Assembly: GCF_026183735.1 (NCBI RefSeq)
Contig: NZ_JAPFRE010000014.1
Span: 20,644 to 84,643, forward strand
Reading direction: 5' to 3'
Source of the DNA: Alteromonas sp. ASW11-130
GTDB lineage: Bacteria > Pseudomonadota > Gammaproteobacteria > Enterobacterales > Alteromonadaceae
DNA length: 64,000 nt
Positions within the stretch are counted from its first letter, which is position 1; each line of letters begins with the position of its first letter. Position numbers and translations under genes: made by a program. Under the pieces are notes generated by a model. That model worked only from the letters and a program-made list of their open reading frames with translations, was not told the DNA's origin and did not search any database. Below, piece by piece: positions 8,955-16,719 of this stretch.

Positions 8955-9908
8955 ATGCTAAAGACTATTTTTCCGCAGGCAAGTAATTTGATATACGGAT
9001 GTATGGGCCTGGGTGGGGGCTGGGAGTCGTCTCGTTATGATAGTTCTCATATCAATCAAGCAGAGGAAGTTATCGAAACTGCTATTGATTCGGGTATCCG
9101 GGTTTTTGATCATGCGGATATTTATACGCACGGTAAAGCCGAAGCTGTGTTTGGTGAAGTGTTGAAAAAAAAGCCATCGCTGCGAGATAAGATGATATTA
9201 CAATCTAAGTGCGCTATCCGATTTAAAGATGATCTGGGTCCGAAGCGTTATGATTTCAGTACTGAGTGGATAAGGTCATCGGTAGAACATAGTTTACGCA
9301 GATTACATACCGAGCAGTTAGACATACTTTTACTACACCGCCCTGACCCGCTTATGCAGCCAGAGCAATTAGCTGACGTGATATCACAACTTATAAGTGA
9401 AGGGAAAATCGCTCATATTGGTGTATCGAATATGCACGCTCATCAGATCGCATTTTTAGAAACTGCCCTAAATATGCCAGTGATTGTTAATCAATTAGAG
9501 ATGAGTCTTGCCCACAGAGATTGGTTGGAAGATGGACTTACCACGGGCAGCAAACTTAACCGACACGTCGGTTATGCTCCTGGTACGTTAGAATATTGCT
9601 GGACGCATAACGTACAATTACAAGCATGGGGCAGCCTTGCTCAAGGGCGTTTTAGTGGCAGGCCTACGCAAAGTACTCAGGATGAAGTGACCACTGCGCT
9701 CGTTCGCCAACTAGCTGAAAACTATTCCACCAGCGCTGAAGCCATTATATTAGCTTGGTTAATGCGCCACCCCATCGGAATTCAACCCGTGGTGGGGACA
9801 ACTAACATTCATCGTATACGCGCGTGTGCTCAGGCAAATAACCTGACCCTAAGCAGAGAAGATTGGTACTTACTGCTTGAAACAGCACGAGGGCAGGAGG
9901 TGCCATAA
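8955..9908 (+). CDS. Aldo/keto reductase (YdhF-like)
   Basis: 317 residues forming the NADPH-dependent aldo/keto reductase barrel. The catalytic tetrad can be read as D52 and Y57 (FDHADIYTHG), K85 (LQSKCAI) and H128 (LLLHRPDP). The C-terminal VVGTTN block binds the 2'-phosphate region of NADPH. The sequence resembles E. coli YdhF, an uncharacterised oxidoreductase. The stop codon overlaps the start of the glyoxalase-like gene (TAATG), so the pair is co-translated, which suggests joint handling of reactive carbonyl compounds. The substrate is not determined. Confidence 0.92.
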   Translation: MLKTIFPQASNLIYGCMGLGGGWESSRYDSSHINQAEEVIETAIDSGIRVFDHADIYTHGKAEAVFGEVLKKKPSLRDKMILQSKCAIRFKDDLGPKRYDFSTEWIRSSVEHSLRRLHTEQLDILLLHRPDPLMQPEQLADVISQLISEGKIAHIGVSNMHAHQIAFLETALNMPVIVNQLEMSLAHRDWLEDGLTTGSKLNRHVGYAPGTLEYCWTHNVQLQAWGSLAQGRFSGRPTQSTQDEVTTALVRQLAENYSTSAEAIILAWLMRHPIGIQPVVGTTNIHRIRACAQANNLTLSREDWYLLLETARGQEVP

Positions 9909-10306
9909 TGGAGTCGTTAATCACTGGTGTCCATCATGTGGCAATTATTTGCAGCAACTACCGAAGGTCTAAACATTTCTACCATGAAATATTGGGCTTT
10001 CAGATTGTCACCGAGAATTATCGCGCAGAACGCAAGTCATGGAAGTGCGATCTACTGACACCCGATGGAACCCAAATTGAGTTGTTTTCTTTTCCTGATC
10101 CACCGTCTCGCCCGTCTGAACCAGAAGCTCAGGGTCTACGACACCTTGCGTTTAGTGTCCCGGATATTGAGACGATGATTAACTATTTAGCCGAATACGA
10201 TGTGAGATGCGAGCACATTCGTGTCGATCCTTACACACAAAAACGCTTTACCTTCTTCAGTGATCCCGACGCTCTTCCATTGGAATTATACGAATTACCT
10301 TTATGA
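9908..10306 (+). CDS. gloA2: VOC-family glyoxalase-like metalloenzyme (GloA2/YaeR)
   Basis: 132 residues, near-collinear with E. coli YaeR. The paired betaalphabetabetabeta modules carry the four metal-ligand positions of glyoxalase I-type enzymes: H9/H10, E58 (IELFSFP), H79 (GLRHLAFSV) and a glutamate in PLELYEL. The RVDPYTQKRFTFFSDPD block is diagnostic. The ATG shares its A with the reductase stop, and GGAGGT lies at good spacing. The physiological substrate in E. coli is unclear; a small reactive aldehyde is likely given the neighbour. Confidence 0.93.
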   Translation: MESLITGVHHVAIICSNYRRSKHFYHEILGFQIVTENYRAERKSWKCDLLTPDGTQIELFSFPDPPSRPSEPEAQGLRHLAFSVPDIETMINYLAEYDVRCEHIRVDPYTQKRFTFFSDPDALPLELYELPL

Positions 10307-10501
10307 AATTTTCTCTTCGGGGAAACCATTTCAACTTTCCTAGAGTAAACCATTTGAACGTGGCTCATTTTTCACGCGACTTTTTAAATATCAGCTATAT
10401 TTAATTACAGTTGCTCTTCTGTTTTCGACAGTATTGTGTGGTTGTCTAAGTAAGAAATTGAGTCACTGACATCGTTGGGGTGGTTTTTCAAAGGATTTCA
10501 A

Positions 10502-10711
10502 ATGAACGCATCGAGTCACCACGAATATATGTGCCCGCAGTGCAACCATATTAATACTTTTCCGGAACGGGCGTTGCGCAACATGTACAAAGAACAAATG
10601 ACGATCTGTGAAAAATGTGGTTGCCAGCTGGAAGTAACCCCTGCAGATGGTATTAACAACCAAATAAACTTGGTAGTTTCAATTGCAGGTCAGGAATACA
10701 CCCTCTCCTAA
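10502..10711 (+). CDS. Small zinc-ribbon protein
   Basis: 69 residues from ATG at 10502, which has AAGGA with six-base spacing; an upstream TTG at 10475 is less likely. Four cysteines in CPQC (C11, C14) and CEKC (C36, C39) form a treble-clef or rubredoxin-like zinc site, and the tail is a short beta-rich segment. Its stop overlaps that of folE on the opposite strand by four bases. The role is unknown; RNA- or protein-binding is plausible for a free-standing ribbon. Confidence 0.7.
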   Translation: MNASSHHEYMCPQCNHINTFPERALRNMYKEQMTICEKCGCQLEVTPADGINNQINLVVSIAGQEYTLS

Positions 10712-11394
10712 ACGGCGTAAAACTCTCGGCGCAAATCTGGGTTACGCATAAATTCCCCGCCCAAAGCAGATGTGCGGGTAAAGGAGTTTGTATCTCTGAT
10801 ACCTCTGGCTTTTACGCAATAATGGGTGGCATTAATGGTAACAGCCACATCTTCTGTACCGGCCAAAGCTTGCAAGGCCACCATAACCTGTTGGGTTAAA
10901 CGTTCTTGCACTTGCGGACGCTGCGCAAAAAAGCTAACCAAACGGTTTATTTTTGACAGGCCAATAACAGTTTCTTTAGGAATGTATGACACTGTGGCTG
11001 TGCCATCAATGGTAACAAAATGATGTTCACACGTACTGGTTAGACTGATATCAGACACTTTTACAGGCTCTGCCAATTGCATCTTATTTTCAATTTGCGT
11101 AATTTTGGGAAACTTTCGATAATCAAGCCCCGAAAATATTTCATCAACGTACATTTTTGCTATACGTTCTGGCGTATCCATAATGCTATCGTCATTTCGA
11201 TCAAGACCGAGCACATCAAGAATCTCGCACATAGCAGCGGCGATTTTGGTGCGTTTTTCATCATCACTAAAATCCACATCAACCATGGGCGTTTCAAGCC
11301 CTTTTGCTTCCAATGCATTACGCACCAATAACGCTTCTCTTGATATTGATGTTTCAAGTGCATTTCGCACGATCACTGCTTTATTTACTGACAT
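10708..11394 (-). CDS. folE: GTP cyclohydrolase I (FolE)
   Basis: Converts GTP to 7,8-dihydroneopterin triphosphate, the entry to folate and queuosine precursor synthesis. Signature blocks: [32 protein letters not shown] (zinc cysteine and histidines), [20 protein letters not shown], and [11 protein letters not shown] with the second zinc cysteine. It is about 228 residues against 222 in E. coli. The N-terminal 30 residues contain a short internal repeat, VRNALET and VRNALEA, whose DNA is also similar, so the start region may have expanded. ATG at 11394 is chosen; GTG at 11400 is possible and neither has a strong ribosome site. Confidence 0.97.
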   Translation of the reverse strand: MSVNKAVIVRNALETSISREALLVRNALEAKGLETPMVDVDFSDDEKRTKIAAAMCEILDVLGLDRNDDSIMDTPERIAKMYVDEIFSGLDYRKFPKITQIENKMQLAEPVKVSDISLTSTCEHHFVTIDGTATVSYIPKETVIGLSKINRLVSFFAQRPQVQERLTQQVMVALQALAGTEDVAVTINATHYCVKARGIRDTNSFTRTSALGGEFMRNPDLRREFYAV

Positions 11395-11557
11395 CCACAC
11401 AATCCATCTGTTTAAAACAAATTTCTAAGACCGCCTTAGGGTCGCTGGGGGGTGATTTTATCACCACCAGCAAATAAACGCGAGTTACGTAAATTCGCTG
11501 CACGTATTTTGTTGCGGGTGATAAGATCATAGCACTGTCAACAACAAAGATAACGTC

Positions 11558-11911
11558 ATGAAAAAGACGATCAAGAAGCTTGATAATAACGTAATTAAGG
11601 CGCTTACCGCAGCGTGTGAGACAGCCAAACAGTGGGGAATAGGCTTTGAGTGGTTAACGCACACTGCCCGCTATGAACACTTTCCAGGCAGCTTGATGAT
11701 AACGTGTATATTTAACACACGTGCGGAAATGGAATATGCCGTCAACAACAATTTCGATAGGCAGCTTCGGCAATTGATCCAAACGGAGTTATTAAAAGCC
11801 GGGATTCGAGTCAACGATATTCGCCGCCACGTTCGTGTTGATAACGAAGAAAGCTGCGACATGGAAGATCAAGGTGATTGGCAGGCGCGACTGACACGTT
11901 GGAAAGGCTAA
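11558..11911 (+). CDS. Conserved hypothetical protein
   Basis: 117 residues, mixed alpha/beta, beginning MKKTIKKLDNNVIKALTAAC. It contains WLTHTARYEHFPGSLMITCIF and ends with an acidic-to-basic tail, DWQARLTRWKG. Small proteins of this pattern occur in Alteromonadales and Shewanella and are sometimes mislabelled as Fis-family regulators; I see no Fis helix-turn-helix in it. It is a single gene, divergent from folE with a 163-bp shared intergenic region. The function is unknown. Confidence 0.75.
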   Translation: MKKTIKKLDNNVIKALTAACETAKQWGIGFEWLTHTARYEHFPGSLMITCIFNTRAEMEYAVNNNFDRQLRQLIQTELLKAGIRVNDIRRHVRVDNEESCDMEDQGDWQARLTRWKG

Positions 11912-12104
11912 GGTCACGCATGTATGCAAATGTGCGACGCTGTATTTTAGCTCGATGCGGAATATTTTAAGTGGTTACCAACCCATCTTCTGAAAAGCTT
12001 GCATTACACTTATTCCAGGGCAATGACATGAATAGATTGACATATTGTTGGTGCTGGCGTTAGATAGGTTAAAAAGGACCACCTAGTGATGCAATCTGGA
12101 GGCG

Positions 12105-12905
12105 ATGGTGATTTTACGTGTGCCCGTTATTTTAATCATGGTTATGGTGACGCTATCATGCGGTGGCGGCGATTCAACCAATGAAACTACGCCCGCGAAA
12201 TCGCATCAACTAAATTCCGTTCCAGACCACGTTATCCGCGCGCCATCAGCCGTTATAGAATTATTACTTATTGGAAATAGCCATAGCGCGGTGAATGATT
12301 TCCCTATTATCATCGAAAAACTTATTGCAACAGGGACAAATAAATCCGTTAATGTGTTTAACACCAGCGAATCGGCGTACCTTGCAGATAGAAGCAGAAG
12401 TAGTGGTAATACTTACGAATTAGTACATAGCAGGGATTGGACCCATGTTGTATTGCAAGCACAACGCTACTCAACTTCAGGTAGTCGCACCTATCCAACC
12501 ACCGCGGCGCAGGAATGGGTGGCCTTACTCAAGAAGCGCAACGCTATTCCCATCATGTATCCGGAACATCCAAGACTAAATAATACCGAAGAAGGGTATA
12601 GAATATTTGAGCTTCACAGCACTATAGCGCGTTCAGCTGAAGCGTGTGTTGCTCCGATTGGTCCTGTATGGGACCTAGCCCTTCAATGGTATCCTGAAAT
12701 GGCTTTGTATCAGGATGACGGGAATCACTTTAGCCATTTAGGCGCGTTTTTGTCAGCCCTTGTATTCTACCAAATTGTAACCGAACAACCTGTCGACGAA
12801 CTGCCCGTTATTGATGGATTAAGCGTCGATAAGTCAACTCAATTGCAATTAAAACAAGTGGTGGCAGACTCATTGGCTATTTATCCGCCATGTGAATATC
12901 TCTAA
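12105..12905 (+). CDS. SGNH/GDSL-hydrolase-like lipoprotein
   Basis: 266 residues. A lipoprotein signal peptide ends in TLSC with the acylated cysteine at 19, followed by GGGDS. The SGNH block I appears as LLIGNSHS with the nucleophile serine at 59, and block V as DDGNHFSHLG (D205, H208), giving the serine-aspartate-histidine set of an esterase or acetylhydrolase. GGAGG sits only two bases before ATG 12105 but five bases before GTG 12108, so the GTG may be used. It would act in the periplasm or at the outer membrane. The substrate is unknown; the fold call rests on the two motifs. Confidence 0.75.
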   Translation: MVILRVPVILIMVMVTLSCGGGDSTNETTPAKSHQLNSVPDHVIRAPSAVIELLLIGNSHSAVNDFPIIIEKLIATGTNKSVNVFNTSESAYLADRSRSSGNTYELVHSRDWTHVVLQAQRYSTSGSRTYPTTAAQEWVALLKKRNAIPIMYPEHPRLNNTEEGYRIFELHSTIARSAEACVAPIGPVWDLALQWYPEMALYQDDGNHFSHLGAFLSALVFYQIVTEQPVDELPVIDGLSVDKSTQLQLKQVVADSLAIYPPCEYL

Positions 12906-13042
12906 ATTACACGAATTTGCGTTTTCAAATTCTTTCAAGTCACACGCTTTTCGGTTGAAATTGTCGGTTTACTGTAAGACAACTATTGGTGCCAACTCAA
13001 CGAATGGCTATACTTGCTGCCTGGATAAATTTAAGGCGCAAT

Positions 13043-14098
13043 ATGCATCAGCAACTTTTACCTGAATGGGAATCTTTAGAAGCGGTTATTCTTGCATGGC
13101 CCCACCAGAATACGGATTGGGCGCCCTGGCTGAATACGGCCAGACAGACGTATTTAACACTTATTGATCAAATTAATACTGCTGGCGTGGGTGTTATTTT
13201 ACTTACGTCCAGTGACGATGTAAGTGATGTACAAGCGTGTTTACCCCTTAACGCAAAGGTTCTGATTTTACCCGCGGTTTTCAATGATACTTGGGTAAGG
13301 GACTATGCTTTTCTCACCTGTCACAAAGAGGGTGAAAATATTCCTGTTGAGTTTCGATTCAACGGTTGGGGGAATAAGTTTGACGCCGTGGAGGATAATA
13401 AAGTTAATCAGCGGTATCTATTTGACTTATGCCGCAATGAAGCAATCCATTCCAATATTGTGGCCGAAGGTGGCGCACTTGAAATTAACGCTACGGGTCA
13501 CCTGCTCAGCACTTCGCTATGCCTGCTTAATCCCGAACGAAACGGCGATTTCAGCTTAGATCAGTACCGAGATGAGTTTGCGGCTAAGTTAGGGGCTACC
13601 CAAATCACTATTTTAGAACAGGGGCATTTGGAAGGCGACGACACTGACGGCCATATAGACACCTTGGTGCGCTTCACGCCAAACAACAGTCTGATAATAC
13701 AAGCTTCGTATAATAGAAGGGATGATTCGCATTTCTCTTCGCTGGATGCATTATGCAAAGAATGTGCAGTGCAGTTACCGAATCATAGACAATTTCATTT
13801 GCCGTTACCTGCTATTTATAGTGCGGACGGTGATAGACTTCCCGCTTCCTACGCAAATTTTTTGATCTGTAATGACCACATTTTGCTACCTGTTTATCAA
13901 CAGCCGGAAGATGACCTGGCCATTAGCGTAATGCAATTAGCGTATCCACATCATACTATTGTACCGGTGAATTGCGCGATACTGGTGCAGCAATATGGCA
14001 GTTTGCACTGTATCTCAATGCAGGTCCCCATCAACACACTTAAGGCCGAAGTGGTCTCCCAACTCAATAATGGAGTAAGCGTTTATGCGACCCAATAA
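13043..14098 (+). CDS. aguA: Agmatine deiminase
   Basis: Hydrolyses agmatine to N-carbamoylputrescine and ammonia. It is 351 residues from ATG 13043, which has AAGG at six-base spacing; an in-frame start 57 bases upstream has no support. The family blocks WPH, VFNDTWVRDYAF, FNGWGNKF, EGDDTDGHIDTL and the catalytic cysteine C323 in QYGSLHCISMQ are all present (the usual form is GGGIHCIT, so the segment before the cysteine is a variant). The next gene, aguB, starts inside its last codons, giving the complete two-step agmatine to putrescine route. Confidence 0.95.
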   Translation: MHQQLLPEWESLEAVILAWPHQNTDWAPWLNTARQTYLTLIDQINTAGVGVILLTSSDDVSDVQACLPLNAKVLILPAVFNDTWVRDYAFLTCHKEGENIPVEFRFNGWGNKFDAVEDNKVNQRYLFDLCRNEAIHSNIVAEGGALEINATGHLLSTSLCLLNPERNGDFSLDQYRDEFAAKLGATQITILEQGHLEGDDTDGHIDTLVRFTPNNSLIIQASYNRRDDSHFSSLDALCKECAVQLPNHRQFHLPLPAIYSADGDRLPASYANFLICNDHILLPVYQQPEDDLAISVMQLAYPHHTIVPVNCAILVQQYGSLHCISMQVPINTLKAEVVSQLNNGVSVYATQ

Positions 14099-14978
14099 AT
14101 TGAAAATAGGCTTGGTTCAGCAGGCCGTTGCAGATAACGATAAACAGACTAACTGGCAAAAAAGTGCAGATAAAATAGCCCAATTAGCAAGCGAAGGTTG
14201 TGAATGCATTATGCTTCAGGAGCTACACAGCACGCTTTATTTTTGTCAGGATGAAAGTGTAGATGCTTTTGATTTAGCAGAGCCTATTCCCGGCCCGGCA
14301 ACTGAGTACTTCGGTGCATTGGCTGAAAAGCACAATATTGTATTGGTCACCTCGCTTTTCGAAAAACGAGCCGCAGGTTTGTATCACAATACGGCGGTGG
14401 TATTCGACCGCAGTAAAGAGATTGCCGGTCGTTATCGTAAAATGCATATCCCCGACGACCCCGGTTTCTACGAAAAGTTCTATTTTACCCCAGGCGATAT
14501 GGGCTTTACGCCAATCGATACCAGTGTTGGCAGACTTGGCGTGTTGGTGTGCTGGGATCAATGGTATCCGGAAGCTGCGCGTTTAATGGCGTTGGCTGGC
14601 GCAGAAATTCTCTTTTACCCCACCGCTATTGGATGGGACAAACGAGATACCGACGAAGAAAAGGCACGTCAGTTCGGTGCCTGGCAAACGATTCAGCGTG
14701 CACATGCGGTAGCGAACTCTTTGCCTGTGATTGTGGCAAACCGAACAGGCTTTGAAGCGTCTCCAGCTGAAAATGATCCGGGCATCCAATTCTGGGGACA
14801 AAGCTTTATTGCTGGGCCTCAAGGTGAAATTCTGGCGCAAGCTGGGGTAGATGATGAAACGACCCTCAGTGTTGAATTGGATATGGAAAGAACCGAGCAT
14901 GTTAAGCGAATCTGGCCTTATTTCCGTGATCGTCGCATTGATGCGTACGACAATTTAACGAAACGTTGGTTGGATTAA
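14085..14978 (+). CDS. aguB: N-carbamoylputrescine amidase
   Basis: Nitrilase-superfamily enzyme converting N-carbamoylputrescine to putrescine, CO2 and ammonia. The catalytic triad is intact: E46 (LQELHST), K119 (RYRKMHIPD) and C156 (LVCWDQWYPEA). It is 297 residues, the normal length. The ATG overlaps the end of aguA by 14 bases and has GGAG at nine-base spacing. Together with aguA this gives putrescine without an agmatinase; no speA or speB lies in the window. Confidence 0.96.
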   Translation: MRPNKLKIGLVQQAVADNDKQTNWQKSADKIAQLASEGCECIMLQELHSTLYFCQDESVDAFDLAEPIPGPATEYFGALAEKHNIVLVTSLFEKRAAGLYHNTAVVFDRSKEIAGRYRKMHIPDDPGFYEKFYFTPGDMGFTPIDTSVGRLGVLVCWDQWYPEAARLMALAGAEILFYPTAIGWDKRDTDEEKARQFGAWQTIQRAHAVANSLPVIVANRTGFEASPAENDPGIQFWGQSFIAGPQGEILAQAGVDDETTLSVELDMERTEHVKRIWPYFRDRRIDAYDNLTKRWLD

Positions 14979-15091
14979 CACAGTTAATCTGTAGTAGATC
15001 ATGCACAGGTTGATACATCATCTGACAGGCAGCTACAGACAAAGAGCGGACATTTGATCAATATTTTGAGGATTGTTGATGACATCGATTG

Positions 15092-15592
15092 TCACGTAGT
15101 TATCATCTTTTTAATAACGGGGTATAAAAGTAGGTGAACAGTCGCTGACAATAAGGCAAGAACTAACACAAATGCGGTGGGTAATACTGCGCCAAACGCT
15201 ACCGACATGCCGAATACAAATCCAAGTATATATTGCGGTTGATAAACCCTCACAATGAGAGATATAGCGAGCAATATTAGCCCAAGCCATGATACCAGTG
15301 GCTTAATATTGTTAAGAAACACTACTGATACAATTATGCCAACTAAGATCGCCGATATCCATCCGGCAATTACTTTTTTATCAAAGGGTGAAGCTGAGTA
15401 TTTTTCGTGTAAACCAGTGCATATGTATGTGAGCATTGGAATTAATAGTGCTCCCCAAGCGTTGGTCAACGAAGGCATGTTTTTGTCATGCAGAATATAA
15501 TGACTAGGGATTCCTCCGTTTAAAAACTGAAATGCTAATAATAGCCAGATACCTAAACTGGCGAATAACGTCAAACCTATCTTTTTGCTCAA
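15092..15592 (-). CDS. Hypothetical integral membrane protein
   Basis: 166 residues with about five hydrophobic segments: near 6-26, 44-60, 75-95, 98-115 and 122-160. A conserved-looking loop, GGIPSHYILHDKNMPSLTNAWG, follows the first helix. It is probably an inner-membrane protein, with no recognisable transport or enzyme motif. It stands alone between aguB (convergent) and the DNA repair island. Confidence 0.7.
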   Translation of the reverse strand: MSKKIGLTLFASLGIWLLLAFQFLNGGIPSHYILHDKNMPSLTNAWGALLIPMLTYICTGLHEKYSASPFDKKVIAGWISAILVGIIVSVVFLNNIKPLVSWLGLILLAISLIVRVYQPQYILGFVFGMSVAFGAVLPTAFVLVLALLSATVHLLLYPVIKKMITT

Positions 15593-15978
15593 GAATACCG
15601 CTCCCTTATGCTATTTAAACTCATATTACCTTGCGGTTAGTGATATCAAATAGCAGTTTTTTGTAACAAGCTTTTCCAGTAGTTACGTTTTGAAATATTG
15701 TAAGTAAGAATTTCATCAAGGTATTTTTCGCCGTAGCGAAGAGAAGGTTGTCCTTTTCTCAAGTAAAACTCTGAATAATGTGATAACGCATTATGAATGC
15801 TTCGTTTGACCGTCCGAAGTACGTACACAGGAGACAGTCAGAATTGATTCAACCCTGAAATTGATTCTGTCAGGTCAAATTACGACTAATCCCTTGGTAA
15901 TCACACTAATCCAGTTAATCTACTACAGACTAACTGTACAATCTTGTGCTGCCTGCCCGTTGCAGGTAGCTTTACTGC
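15593..15978. other. Intergenic stretch between the membrane protein and pdeM
   Basis: 386 bases. A 60-codon minus-strand frame at 15646-15828 has fairly protein-like content (YSEFYLRKGQPSLRYGEKYL) but only a GTG start with no ribosome site; it may be a remnant of a larger gene. Near 15950 there is a GCCTGCCCGTTGCAGGTAGC inverted repeat. No other feature is visible. Confidence 0.4.
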
Positions 15979-16719
15979 CTATCTTATACGTTTTCTCTCG
16001 TTGATTTGATAGATTGCCCCTTCATACATCAAGTAGCAGTGTCTGGAAGGTTTAGTCGCGTGGCGGGTTATCGCCTCATCGTTAACGTCCAGCCCCCCTG
16101 TATATTGACCGAATGAAGGCATAATAAGTAGATTATCTGTACGCACAAAACACTTTCCGGTCAAACGATGGCGATTTACCGTAACTTTACCTTTTGGATG
16201 GAAGTGCCCAACTATCTGATAGTGACTATCATTTTCAGGGTCATGTTCAACTTCAGGTTCGTGAAGTATATGAATGGACCCGACAACCACCCGCTGTCTT
16301 TTCTGACCAGGCAAAGTGACGGGTAGCTCTGGATCGTGATTACCTAATATCCACACCCACTGATTGGGCATATTGATCACCTCTTCCAGTGCGTGCCGAT
16401 TTTCTTTCGATAGACGGTTTAACGCGCCTTTGTCATGAAAGCTATCACCAACACAAATAACCTTGGAGGGATTAAATAACTTAATCAGATTAGTCAGTCG
16501 CTGTAGGGTGGCATGTGTATCCAAAGGCGAAAGCGGATTACCCGACTGAAGTAAGAAGCTGCCTTTTTCAAAATGTAGATCTGAAACAAGTAAAGTGTCA
16601 TGGGCGGGACAAAATGCCACACCCTCTGCATGCAACAACCAGCTTAATTCTGCAAGCTTAACCAAAACACCTTTTTTTTGTGTGACCGCTTCACATATCC
16701 AGTCAGCTGATACTGCCAC
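15979..16719 (-). CDS. pdeM: Ligase-associated DNA repair metallophosphoesterase PdeM
   Basis: 246 residues with the calcineurin-type metallophosphoesterase motifs in order: SDLHFEKG, GDSFHDKG, GNHD and GHFHPKG. Members of this family in Pseudomonas putida are manganese-dependent phosphodiesterase/endonucleases encoded beside an Lhr-type helicase, a DNA ligase and an SNM1-like nuclease, exactly the neighbours here. The GTG start at 16719 has GGGAG at seven-base spacing and overlaps the helicase gene by 17 bases, so the two are translationally coupled. Confidence 0.92.
   Translation of the reverse strand: MAVSADWICEAVTQKKGVLVKLAELSWLLHAEGVAFCPAHDTLLVSDLHFEKGSFLLQSGNPLSPLDTHATLQRLTNLIKLFNPSKVICVGDSFHDKGALNRLSKENRHALEEVINMPNQWVWILGNHDPELPVTLPGQKRQRVVVGSIHILHEPEVEHDPENDSHYQIVGHFHPKGKVTVNRHRLTGKCFVRTDNLLIMPSFGQYTGGLDVNDEAITRHATKPSRHCYLMYEGAIYQINERKRIR

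Noticed and set aside
15646..15828. 60-codon minus-strand frame
   Set aside because: GTG start with no ribosome site; may be a fragment, too little to call a gene.
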